Assembly: GCA_035642125.1 (NCBI GenBank)
Contig: DASQSZ010000370.1
Span: 1-9,383 of the forward strand
DNA: 9,383 nucleotides
Reading direction: 5' to 3'
DNA from: CALAED01 sp937891035
GTDB lineage: Bacteria > Actinomycetota > Actinomycetes > Streptosporangiales > Streptosporangiaceae
In this document: piece after piece, positions 1-6,216 of the stretch
How the letters are laid out: every line of letters starts with the position of its first letter
How positions within the stretch are numbered: position 1 is the stretch's first letter
The notes under the pieces: model-generated
What the model was told of the DNA's origin: nothing
What the model saw: the letters and a program-made list of their open reading frames with translations, nothing else
Database searches by the model: none
Position numbers and translations under genes: made by a program

Positions 1-17
1 TCCGGCAGTGCGGTCAT
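1..17 (-). CDS. Start of an unidentified minus-strand gene (runs off left edge)
   Basis: Only the first five codons are visible, reading M-T-A-L-P from an ATG at 17-15. The start is supported by a strong Shine-Dalgarno sequence, GAGGGAGA in the minus-strand sense at 31-24, placed 6 bases from the ATG. The gene lies in the same direction as the DUF58 operon but is separated from it by about 146 bp that include a terminator-like hairpin. It may therefore have its own promoter, although I see no clear -35/-10 pair. Five residues are too few to name a product. By analogy with other actinobacterial loci a membrane protein is possible, but that is a guess. Confidence 0.5.
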
Positions 18-118
18 GGCGAGTCTCCCTCGACCCTCGAAGCACGCATATTCGTCACAGCCACCCATAGTCCGCATGTGTGGATCGCTTCCGCACGGCG
101 CTACCAGTCTCGCATGGC

Positions 119-149
119 AAATCTCACCCTAGGGGATAGGACTAGATTT
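119..149 (-). terminator. Hairpin terminator candidate after the DUF58 operon
   Basis: On the plus strand AAATCT (119-124) pairs with AGATTT (144-149), and inside these CCTA (128-131) pairs with TAGG (137-140) around the 5-base loop at 132-136. Read as minus-strand RNA, the 3x3 internal segment contains one A-G mismatch and two G-U wobbles, so the stem is close to 13 bp. It begins 14 bases after the TAA stop of the DUF58 gene, where an operon-end terminator is expected. No U-tract follows, which is common for actinobacterial terminators. The hairpin is seen directly in the sequence; termination is inferred. Confidence 0.6.
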
Positions 150-163
150 CGGCCCGTGGGAGG

Positions 164-1456
164 TTACAGGCGGCCGGCGGCTTTGAGGGCGAGGTAGGTG
201 TCGGCGAGGGCGGGGGCGATGTCGTCGGGCGGCGCGTCGACGACCTCGACCCCGTACCTGCGCAGCTCGATGGTCAGGCGGCGGCGTTCCACGGTGGCGC
301 GCTCGGCGGCCGCGGCCGCGTAGACGGCGGCCGCCTCGCCGCGCTCGCGTGCCATCTCGGTCACCCGGGGGTCGGTCACCGCGGCGAGCAGCACCACATG
401 CCGCGCGGTGAGCTGGGGCAGCAGCGGCAACAGGCCGTCTTCGATCGCGGCCGTGTTCAGCTCGGTGAGCAGGACGACGAGGCAACGTTGCCGCACCCGG
501 GCCATGATCGTCGAGACCATCCCGGCGGCGTCCGACTCGATGAGCCCCGGCTCGAGCGGCGCCATCGCCTGCACCATCGCCGGCAGCACCTCGGTGCGGG
601 CGGCCCCCTCGACGCGGGCGCGCACCCGCCGGTCGTAGGCCAGCATGTCCACCCGGTCGCCGGCCCGCGACGCCAGCGCGGCCAGCAGCAGCGCGGCGTC
701 CATCGAGCAGTCCAGGCGAGGGATGTCGCCCACCCGCCCGGCGGCGGTCCGCCCGGTGTCCAGGACGAGCAGGATGCGGCGGTCGCGCTCCGGACGCCAC
801 GTCCGCACGACGACATCCGCGCGCCGGGCGGTGGCGCGCCAGTCGATGGACCGTACGTCGTCGCCGTCGACGTACTCCCGCAGCGAGTCGAACTCCGTGC
901 CCTGGCCGCGAATCAACGCCGCGTGCTGGCCGGTCAGTTCGCGCAGCCTGGCCAGCTTCCCCGGCAGGTGGCGGCGCGACGGAAAGGCCGGCAGCACCCG
1001 CACCGTCCACGGCGCCGGCCTGGACAGCTGCCGCGCGGCCAGCCCCAACGGGCCATAAGAGCGGATGGTGGCGGTCACCGCCTTGCGATCGCCGCGCCGG
1101 GTGGGTGTCAGCCGCAGGTCGACGCGGCGGCGCTCGCCCGGCGGCACGGTCAGCCGGACGGACCGCGGCGTCGCGGCCGCGCTCGGCGGCCAGGCGTCGC
1201 GGACCCGGGCGCGGACCGGGCGGGCGCCGAGATTTTCCAGGATCAGACCGATCTCCGCCGTCTCGCCGAGCCGCACGTTGGCGTCGCCGGTCCGGTGCAA
1301 GGCGACCCGGCGCACGTTGCCGGCCAGCAGAAGATCGGCGGCGACGCCGAGCGCGAGCACGCCCTCGATGGCGGCAAACACCGCCCAGCTCGGCGCGAAC
1401 AGCAACACGATCGCGCCGAGCAATGCGAGCGACGCCGTGCGGCCGGTGAGCGCCAT
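164..1456 (-). CDS. DUF58 domain protein, membrane-anchored vWA-like partner of MoxR
   Basis: A 430-residue protein of the DUF58 family, usually encoded beside MoxR ATPases and thought to be their membrane-tethered partner. Two hydrophobic segments at about 7-24 and 26-45 anchor it. A beta-rich region at about 50-160 probably faces outward or forms a linker. The family signature G-Q-G-T-E-F-D...R-E-Y-x-x-G-D-D-x-R-x-I-D-W covers about 184-206. A von Willebrand A-like fold follows from about 227. Where classical vWA domains have a D-x-S-x-S metal site, this protein has D-T-G-R-T (D233 to T237), so metal binding may be weakened or absent. The ATG start lies 4 bases after the MoxR stop and no strong Shine-Dalgarno is visible, which suggests translational coupling. 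It is the last gene of the operon and ends in TAA shortly before a hairpin. Family assignment is firm; the cellular substrate is unknown. Confidence 0.93.
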   Translation of the reverse strand: MALTGRTASLALLGAIVLLFAPSWAVFAAIEGVLALGVAADLLLAGNVRRVALHRTGDANVRLGETAEIGLILENLGARPVRARVRDAWPPSAAATPRSVRLTVPPGERRRVDLRLTPTRRGDRKAVTATIRSYGPLGLAARQLSRPAPWTVRVLPAFPSRRHLPGKLARLRELTGQHAALIRGQGTEFDSLREYVDGDDVRSIDWRATARRADVVVRTWRPERDRRILLVLDTGRTAAGRVGDIPRLDCSMDAALLLAALASRAGDRVDMLAYDRRVRARVEGAARTEVLPAMVQAMAPLEPGLIESDAAGMVSTIMARVRQRCLVVLLTELNTAAIEDGLLPLLPQLTARHVVLLAAVTDPRVTEMARERGEAAAVYAAAAAERATVERRRLTIELRRYGVEVVDAPPDDIAPALADTYLALKAAGRL

Positions 1457-1460
1457 CGGA

Positions 1461-2456
1461 TCAGGCGGGAGCCGGGACGGTGGTGAGCACGCCCTCGAGG
1501 ACGCCGTCCGCGGTGGCGCCCTCCAGCTCGGCCTCGGGGCGCAGCTGCACGCGGTGGCGCAGCGTCGGCCGGGCCAGCGCCTTGACGTCGTCCGGAGTCA
1601 CGTAGTCACGGCCGGACAGCCAGGCCCACGCCCGCGAGGTGGCCAGCAGCGCGGTCGCGCCGCGCGGCGAGACGCCCAGCGACAGCGACGGAGACGACCG
1701 GGTGGCGCGGCAAAGGTCGACGATGTAGCCGGCGACCTTGGGGTCCACGTGGACGCCGCGCACGCCCGCCCGGCCCGCCGCCAGCTCGTCCGTACCGGCG
1801 ACCGCGGTCACTCCGGCGGCGCCCAGGTCGCGCGGGTCGAAGCCGGACGCGTGCCGCCGCACCACCGAGATCTCGTCGTCACGGGACGGCAGCGGCACGG
1901 TCAGCTTGATGAGGAACCGGTCCAGCTGGGCCTCCGGAAGCGGATAGGTGCCCTCGTACTCGATCGGGTTCTGCGTGGCGCACACCACAAAGGGGTCGGG
2001 CAGTGGCCGGCCCAACCCCTCAACCGACACCTGCCGTTCCTCCATCGCCTCAAGCAGCGCCGCCTGCGTCTTGGGCGGCGTACGGTTGATCTCGTCGGCC
2101 AGCAGCAGGTTCGTGAACACCGGGCCCTCGCGGAACTCGAACTCCGCGGTCTTGGCGTCGTACACCAACGAGCCCGTGACGTCGCCCGGCATGAGGTCGG
2201 GGGTGAACTGCACCCGCTTGACATCCAGCGACAGCGCCTGGGACAGGGCGCGCACGAGCAAGGTCTTGGCCACCCCCGGAACGCCCTCGAGCAACACGTG
2301 GCCGCGGCACAGCAGCGCGATGACCAGGCCGGTCACCACCGCGTCCTGGCCCACCACCGCCTTGGCGACCTCGCCGCGCAGCGAGCGCAGCGCCGTCAGC
2401 GCCTGCTGCGAGTCCATCGCCGGCACGGTCTCCGCACTCGCCGTGCTCTCGCTCAC
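1461..2456 (-). CDS. MoxR-family AAA+ ATPase
   Basis: A cytoplasmic AAA+ ATPase of the MoxR family, about 331 residues and of normal family length. Visible motifs, numbered from the GTG at 2456, are Walker A G-V-P-G-V-A-K-T (about 58-65), Walker B L-L-L-A-D-E-I-N with D121/E122, sensor 1 in A-T-Q-N-P (about N163), the arginine-finger segment E-A-Q-L-D-R-F (about R180) and a sensor-2 type S-P-R-G-A in the C-terminal lid. All catalytic residues are present, so it should hydrolyse ATP. MoxR proteins act as chaperone-like remodellers, often with a DUF58/vWA protein such as the next gene. Two adjacent GTG codons (2459 and 2456) are possible starts. I chose 2456 because it forms a GTGA overlap with the stop of the DUF4350 gene, matching the other junctions; an AGG lies about 10 bases upstream. 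The internal ATG at 2417 is a less likely start. Confidence 0.93.
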   Translation of the reverse strand: MSESTASAETVPAMDSQQALTALRSLRGEVAKAVVGQDAVVTGLVIALLCRGHVLLEGVPGVAKTLLVRALSQALSLDVKRVQFTPDLMPGDVTGSLVYDAKTAEFEFREGPVFTNLLLADEINRTPPKTQAALLEAMEERQVSVEGLGRPLPDPFVVCATQNPIEYEGTYPLPEAQLDRFLIKLTVPLPSRDDEISVVRRHASGFDPRDLGAAGVTAVAGTDELAAGRAGVRGVHVDPKVAGYIVDLCRATRSSPSLSLGVSPRGATALLATSRAWAWLSGRDYVTPDDVKALARPTLRHRVQLRPEAELEGATADGVLEGVLTTVPAPA

Positions 2457-3625
2457 CACTGGCGCACCTGCCCTTCGAGATCGTCGAGGTAGTCGGCGAG
2501 CTCCACCAGCTCCGCGTCGTCCCCTGGTGCAGGACCGTACAGGGCCGCGCCGACCGTCGCCGCCGGCCGGCCGGTACGCTCGGCGACGGCGGCGGTGACC
2601 TGCGCCGCCACGGACATGTCCTGAGCCGCGCTGCTCGACAGGCCGAGCAGCCGGACCAGCCGTTCGCGTGATCCGGCCCGCAGCGCGTCCGCCGCGCGGT
2701 CCCTGGCGCGCCTGGCGCGGTACAGCCGGGCCCGGCCCTCCACCGCCTCAGCCGACCGTACGACGACGGGCAGCGGCTCGGCCACCACGGGACCGAGCCG
2801 CCTGGACCGCCACAGGGCGGTCAGCAACACCACGATGCCGAGCTGGAGAGCCGCGAGCTTCACGCCGAACGGCACGAGGTCGATGAACGACTTGTCGGGG
2901 GTGGCGCCCGGCCGGCGCAGCGGCGGCATCAGCCAGACAGCCGATGACCGCTCGCCCACCAGATTCATGGCCAGCGCGGCGTTGCCGCTTTCGACCAGCC
3001 CGTCGTTGGTGAACGGGAAGCCCGACCCGACGACCGTCACCGTGCGCGGGCCTGGCACGGTCAGCCGGACGACGTGGGGACGGCCGGCGACGGGATAGCA
3101 GCCGGTGGCCCCGGGCGGCGCCTCGTACGTCGTCCCGAAGTCGAATTCGGCGTCGCCGGCGAGGTTGGCCGCGTTCAGCGCGCACCCGGGCCGGACCGTC
3201 TGCTCATCGGTGTTGTCGGCCTGCCGTACGCCCGGCGCCAGCTCCTGCAGCGCCGTCCGGGTCGGCTCGACCAGCAGCAGGTCACCGGGCAGCGAGCGCA
3301 GGATGGCGTAGTCGGTGGCGGTCAGCCGCTCCGAGCGCACGACGACGAGGACGGCGTCCGGCTGGGCGCGCATGAGCCCGGCCGCGTCCGAGACGTTCCT
3401 GTCCACGGTGACGGGCGTGCCGTTCCGGGCGAGGAGCTGCACCAGGGCGCGAGCCCCGGCGGCGCTCGGCGACTCGGGATCGAGGTCCTCCGGGCGCTCG
3501 CGTGGCCGCAGCGCCGCCAGCGCGATCGCCACGAGGATCAGCGCCAGCACGGCCAGCAGCACGCCCCGCACGCTACGGTAGCGACGCCGCGCAGCGGCCG
3601 TGGGTGTCGCACCGGTCGCGGTCAC
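2453..3625 (-). CDS. DUF4350 domain-containing membrane protein
   Basis: A 390-residue protein with a short basic N-terminus, a transmembrane helix at about 20-39, an extracytoplasmic domain at about 40-250, a second helix at about 252-271 and a basic, Arg/Ala-rich cytoplasmic tail of about 120 residues. The DUF4350 region begins near D-P-E-S-P-S-A-A-G (about 49-57) and includes the characteristic G-S-G-F-P-F-T-N-D-G-L-V-E-S-G-N-A-A-L-A block (about 200-219). DUF4350 is related to glutamine-amidotransferase-like or ABC-accessory folds; no catalytic triad is recognisable here, so it is probably a binding or scaffold protein. Two cysteines (C148 and C176) fall in the outer domain and could form a disulphide. 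The frame stays open upstream to 3946, but the GTG at 3625 overlaps the DUF4129 stop as GTGA and is followed by normal N-terminal sequence, so I start there. Function is unknown; the operon suggests a part of the MoxR/DUF58 machine. Confidence 0.88.
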   Translation of the reverse strand: MTATGATPTAAARRRYRSVRGVLLAVLALILVAIALAALRPRERPEDLDPESPSAAGARALVQLLARNGTPVTVDRNVSDAAGLMRAQPDAVLVVVRSERLTATDYAILRSLPGDLLLVEPTRTALQELAPGVRQADNTDEQTVRPGCALNAANLAGDAEFDFGTTYEAPPGATGCYPVAGRPHVVRLTVPGPRTVTVVGSGFPFTNDGLVESGNAALAMNLVGERSSAVWLMPPLRRPGATPDKSFIDLVPFGVKLAALQLGIVVLLTALWRSRRLGPVVAEPLPVVVRSAEAVEGRARLYRARRARDRAADALRAGSRERLVRLLGLSSSAAQDMSVAAQVTAAVAERTGRPAATVGAALYGPAPGDDAELVELADYLDDLEGQVRQW

Positions 3626-4326
3626 GAGGCGGGCTCCATGGGGCGGGACTCCGGCGGCCGGGACGACGGTGTACGGGACTCGATCGGGCGGGGCTTGGCG
3701 GCCCGTACGCGTTCGTCGAGCCGGGTCAGCTGCGTGTAGCCCTCCGGGGTGCCGGGGCGGTCGCCGTACCAGATCTCGTCGAAGACCCGCACGCCGGCGG
3801 CGAGCTCCGCGGCCAGCTCCGGCAGCGCGGCACCGGCCTCGGCGGCGAGTTCGTCGGCGGTACGTCCGGGGCGCGGCTCGAGGATGACGCGTTCCTCCAG
3901 GTCGCGGGCGACGGCCCGCAGCCGTTCCCTGATCGCCTCCGCCCACTGGCCGGCGGCCTCGTGCCCGGCCGCGGCGGCGCGGTGGTCATCGGCGCTCATC
4001 GGCTCGTCGGCCAGCAACGCGCGCCTGCGCGTCGCCGCGCCGCGTACGGCGCCGAGCCGCCACATGATCGCGACGGCCACGAACCCGAGCAACACGAGGA
4101 TGACGGCGAGGGCGATCCAGCCGCCGACGGAGTCTTGCTGTTCGGCCCCGCTGATCGTACGGGTCAGGGATTCGATCCATTCGTTGATCTTTTCGAGGAC
4201 CCGATCGGCGATGGACGGGTCGTCGCGATGGTAGATCTGCTTGTCGAGCTCGCGGCGGGCCAGCTCACGGGCCTCGTCGCGGCCGATCGGGTCGGCGAGC
4301 CGGCCGACGAGCCGGGGGGCGGTCAT
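3622..4326 (-). CDS. DUF4129 domain-containing membrane protein
   Basis: A 234-residue single-pass membrane protein. Residues 1-65 form a charged segment with a conserved-looking stretch (D-P-I-G-R-D-E-A-R-E-L-A-R-R-E-L, then Y-H-R-D-D-P-S) expected outside the membrane. The transmembrane helix is at about 69-90. The cytoplasmic DUF4129 domain is at about 126-193, with the R-T-A-D-E-L and V-F-D-E-I-W-Y-G-D motifs typical of the family. The last 25 residues are Pro/Arg/Glu/Ser-rich with repeated E-S-R units and are probably disordered. The frame stays open upstream to 4425, but the ATG at 4326 overlaps the previous stop as ATGA and has a G-rich Shine-Dalgarno-like run before it, so it is preferred. 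DUF4129 domains recur near MoxR/DUF58 genes and transglutaminase-like proteins. The role is unknown, and membership in an envelope-associated MoxR complex is inferred from the operon. Confidence 0.88.
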   Translation of the reverse strand: MTAPRLVGRLADPIGRDEARELARRELDKQIYHRDDPSIADRVLEKINEWIESLTRTISGAEQQDSVGGWIALAVILVLLGFVAVAIMWRLGAVRGAATRRRALLADEPMSADDHRAAAAGHEAAGQWAEAIRERLRAVARDLEERVILEPRPGRTADELAAEAGAALPELAAELAAGVRVFDEIWYGDRPGTPEGYTQLTRLDERVRAAKPRPIESRTPSSRPPESRPMEPAS

Positions 4327-5555
4327 CCCGGCCACCCCCGCGGTGCGGGATGGGCCGCTCCCGGTGGTGCGGGCGGCGGGGACGGCGATGGGGAGGAGGC
4401 GGCGGCTGCCGGGGCGGGCCGCCACAGGTCGAGGAAGTCGGCCGGCCGCGCGGCCGCCTCGTCGCGGGTCTGCAGTTCCAGGTCGAAGCCCTCGCGGCGC
4501 ATCCGCCGGTCCACGTACAGCAAAGCGATCACACCGGCGTCGAACGGGATGGTCAGCGTCCAGCTCACGATGCGGCCGGCGGTGTCGAGGGTCAGCTGAA
4601 GGAAGACCTCGCCGCCGCTGAGCTCGGTGCCGAAGAACACGAACTCAGCGACCACGAAGGGGATCCGCAGCGCGAAGAAGCCCATGAAGATCGTGATAAG
4701 CAGGGTGAGGAGCAAGATGCCGCCGACTCGCCACCACCGGCCCTTGACCAGCCGCCGCGCGCGGCCGAGCGCGGCGAAGACGCCCTGCCGTTCGATGACG
4801 ACGGCCGGCGCGGCGAGCACGAACAGGACGTACAGCCAGACCATCAGCACGAACCCGGCCGGGAACCCGATGAGGCCCGCGAGCAGCCCGGCCCCGGCGG
4901 AGGTGGTGGGGGCGGCGACGGCGATGACGAACGGCACCAGGGGCAGCACCGCCGCGAGCACGGAGATCATCATGATGATCGTCGCAACCCCGGCCAGCCG
5001 TGGCAACCCGGGCCGGGCGTCGCGCCAGACCTGTCCGGGCGCCGCCGGCAGCCCGAACAACGTGCGGCCCACGGCCGGGCCGAGCATCCCGGCCAGCAGG
5101 AGCACGGCGTACGCGGACATCAGCAGGCCGAGCAGGCTGACGGTGAGCTGAGCGCCCAGCGAGCGCATGATCGGCACCGGAGTGATCTCGTCGCGGGCGT
5201 AGTCGCCGATGAGGAAATAGGTGATCAGCGACTGCAGCACCTGCACGATGGTGGTGATGGCAAGCGACAGACCCAGCACGCCGCGCGGATTGTGCCGGAT
5301 GTTGACGATGGCGCCGTCGAGGATCTCGGCGACGCCGAGTGGCCGCAGCGGGATGTCGCCGCCCAGCAGTTCGGCCCGATCGGTGCCGAGCCAGCCGCCC
5401 GGCGGCGGACCGTAGGCGGCGGCCGCCTCCTCGTCCCGATGCGCGTCCTGGCGGACACCTCGGTGCGCGCCGGTGTACCCGCTCCGGTACGCGCCGGACC
5501 GACCATCGTGGGGCGCGCCCGATTCGGGCGGGGCCCACGCCTGACCGTCCGACAT
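4323..5555 (-). CDS. Multipass membrane protein, glycerophosphodiesterase-membrane-domain-like
   Basis: The first gene of the operon encodes 410 residues. A low-complexity, hydrophilic N-terminus of about 65 residues (Gly, Tyr, Arg, Ala-rich) precedes the block I-P-L-R-P-L-G-V-A-E-I-L-D-G-A (about 68-82), which opens a family often labelled glycerophosphoryl diester phosphodiesterase membrane domain. About six hydrophobic segments follow, near 95-116, 139-160, 187-213, 222-250, 277-300 and 326-347. Between the fourth and fifth lies the A-A-L-G-R-A-R-R-L-V-K-G-R-W-W-R element, and after the last comes L-Y-V-D-R-R-M-R-R-E-G-F-D-L-E-L. The tail after about 380 is Ala/Pro/Ser-rich. No phosphodiesterase catalytic domain is present, so the family name does not imply that enzyme activity. 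The ATG start is supported by GGGGAG at 5566-5561 (minus sense), 5 bases upstream. It overlaps the DUF4129 gene by ATGA. Substrate and function are unknown. Confidence 0.85.
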   Translation of the reverse strand: MSDGQAWAPPESGAPHDGRSGAYRSGYTGAHRGVRQDAHRDEEAAAAYGPPPGGWLGTDRAELLGGDIPLRPLGVAEILDGAIVNIRHNPRGVLGLSLAITTIVQVLQSLITYFLIGDYARDEITPVPIMRSLGAQLTVSLLGLLMSAYAVLLLAGMLGPAVGRTLFGLPAAPGQVWRDARPGLPRLAGVATIIMMISVLAAVLPLVPFVIAVAAPTTSAGAGLLAGLIGFPAGFVLMVWLYVLFVLAAPAVVIERQGVFAALGRARRLVKGRWWRVGGILLLTLLITIFMGFFALRIPFVVAEFVFFGTELSGGEVFLQLTLDTAGRIVSWTLTIPFDAGVIALLYVDRRMRREGFDLELQTRDEAAARPADFLDLWRPAPAAAASSPSPSPPPAPPGAAHPAPRGWPG

Positions 5556-5747
5556 CTACGCTCCCCGCGTCGCCTGCGAGTCCTGGTCATCCCCCTCGAT
5601 GACGTCATCCTCGCACGCGCGGCCGGGCGGACCGCAGCCGACGGCCGGCGGCCGGCGGGCGGGCGGGTGAGCGGTGATCAGCGCACGCGGTACGACGTGG
5701 CACTCAGCTGCGAATCCACGAAATCCCCATGTGTCCACTCACCTCCC

Positions 5748-5765
5748 GATCTGCGCTCTCAGATC
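5748..5765. repeat. Perfect 6-bp inverted repeat GATCTG-N6-CAGATC
   Basis: GATCTG at 5748-5753 and CAGATC at 5760-5765 are exact reverse complements separated by 6 bases. The total span of 18 bp suits a dimeric regulator, and as RNA it would form a short stem. It lies about 190 bp before the first operon gene and directly upstream, in the minus direction, of a strong Shine-Dalgarno-like GGGAGGTGA. Operator function is inferred from symmetry and position only. Confidence 0.4.
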
Positions 5766-5902
5766 AGGCAAATCACCATGCGCGATTGAACTGCGACGCA
5801 GCGTACTGCTCACGGTTTGACATCACTCGCGTTCTTCGCAACTCGGCATGAGCCATCGCGCGCCCCGAAAGTAAGGCCGTCGTCGAAAAACTTTCAGTTC
5901 AG

Positions 5903-5937
5903 GGTGCTTTTGCAGCAAACTAAGAGGACAAAGCACC
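5903..5937. repeat. Perfect 8-bp inverted repeat, possible leader stem-loop
   Basis: GGTGCTTT at 5903-5910 is the exact reverse complement of AAAGCACC at 5930-5937, with a 19-base loop. The downstream arm can pair alternatively with GTGC at 5944-5947, and further stems follow, so a transcript through here could switch between folds. The strand of any transcript is unknown. Confidence 0.45.
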
Positions 5938-5963
5938 GCAAGAGTGCAAGAGGGGTGGGAACC

Positions 5964-5985
5964 GCCACCGCCGTTGAGCGGAGGC
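5964..5985 (+). other. GC-rich hairpin in the mtrA upstream region
   Basis: GCC-A-CCGC (5964-5971) pairs with GCGG-A-GGC (5978-5985) around the loop CGTTGA, giving seven base pairs with one A-A mismatch. It competes with an overlapping stem, GGTGG (5954-5958) with CCACC (5965-5969). No U-tract follows. It could be part of a structured leader or an attenuator; only the pairing potential is seen. Confidence 0.35.
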
Positions 5986-6077
5986 ACAACAGCACAGCGG
6001 GCGCACGCGCAGCGTGGGCGCGACGGGAGGCTCCGCCGAATCGCGGTCATCCGGCCGCATCCGTCGGGCGTCATAAC

Positions 6078-6083
6078 TACAAT
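6078..6083 (+). promoter_or_regulatory. Candidate -10 hexamer TACAAT for mtrA
   Basis: TACAAT differs from the vegetative consensus TATAAT at one base and stands out in this GC-rich sequence. Transcription from it would begin near 6090, giving mtrA a leader of roughly 125 bases. No good -35 lies at the usual 16-18 base distance (the sequence there is GC-rich, around 6054-6060), so an activator may be needed or the match may be chance. Confidence 0.3.
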
Positions 6084-6198
6084 CCGCCGATCGGCTTCAA
6101 GCTGTCGCGCGGCCGTCGTCGATCACACACAGCGGCTTGTGAGGGGTCGTGCACGTGCGGTACGCGGGTAGCCTAGGTCAACCGGGGCACCTCGCCTC

Positions 6199-6215
6199 GG
6201 TAACTACAGGTAAAC
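6199..6215 (+). promoter_or_regulatory. GGTAA direct repeat overlapping mtrA translation start region
   Basis: GGTAA occurs at 6199-6203 and again at 6209-6213, exactly 10 bp apart, that is, one helical turn. OmpR-family regulators bind tandem direct repeats with about this spacing, so this could be an autoregulatory MtrA site. It overlaps the ribosome binding site of mtrA (AGG at 6208-6210). The repeat is seen directly; binding is inferred. Confidence 0.3.
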
Positions 6216-6216
6216 G

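Larger units (their letters stand above)
5556..6216. other. 661-bp divergent intergenic control region
   Basis: This gap separates the start codons of the minus-strand operon and of mtrA, so promoters for both directions must lie here. About 5700-5960 is noticeably richer in A and T than the flanking genes, and about 5960-6060 is again very GC-rich. It holds several inverted repeats (5748-5765, 5867-5895, 5903-5937, 5954-5969, 5964-5985, 6000-6020), one good -10-like hexamer (6078-6083) and a repeated TAACTACA. The open frames inside have rare starts, no family resemblance and no usable ribosome binding sites, with the partial exceptions discussed under findings. I recognise no tRNA and no known riboswitch class. 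Confidence 0.7.

Noticed and set aside
54..62. GTCACAGCC, close to the mycobacterial MtrA motif GTCACAGCG
   Set aside because: It is a single copy, whereas MtrA sites are described as direct repeats, and a 9-base partial match is weak evidence. It might still be worth noting if MtrA binding data exist for the gene starting at 17.
398..2492. Long plus-strand open frames across the DUF58 and MoxR genes
   Set aside because: They are antisense shadows produced by high GC content. The minus-strand products carry recognisable domains and motifs, while the plus-strand translations are Arg/Gln/Gly-rich without motifs.
3626..3946. Upstream extension of the DUF4350 frame
   Set aside because: It is a shadow frame of the DUF4129 gene with Arg/Gly-rich random sequence. 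The GTGA overlap start at 3625 explains the operon better.
5817..5822. Perfect TTGACA as a plus-strand -35 box
   Set aside because: At 16-18 bases downstream the hexamers (around 5839-5846) do not resemble a -10 element, so it was not called as a promoter.
5930..6020. Resemblance to a cobalamin or cyclic-di-AMP riboswitch (GGGGTGGGAACC and nearby stems)
   Set aside because: The conserved cores are missing: there is no B12 box, and none of the terminal conserved segments of the ydaO class. GC-rich stems alone do not identify a riboswitch.
5823..6074. An 83-codon minus-strand open frame in the same region
   Set aside because: Composition and sequence look random, Cys and Arg are scattered, and no ribosome binding site supports the start.
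5817..6176. A 119-codon plus-strand open frame in the divergent intergenic region
   Set aside because: It begins with TTG, has no Shine-Dalgarno, has mixed third-position composition unlike the neighbouring genes, and resembles no family. It also runs through all the inverted repeats.
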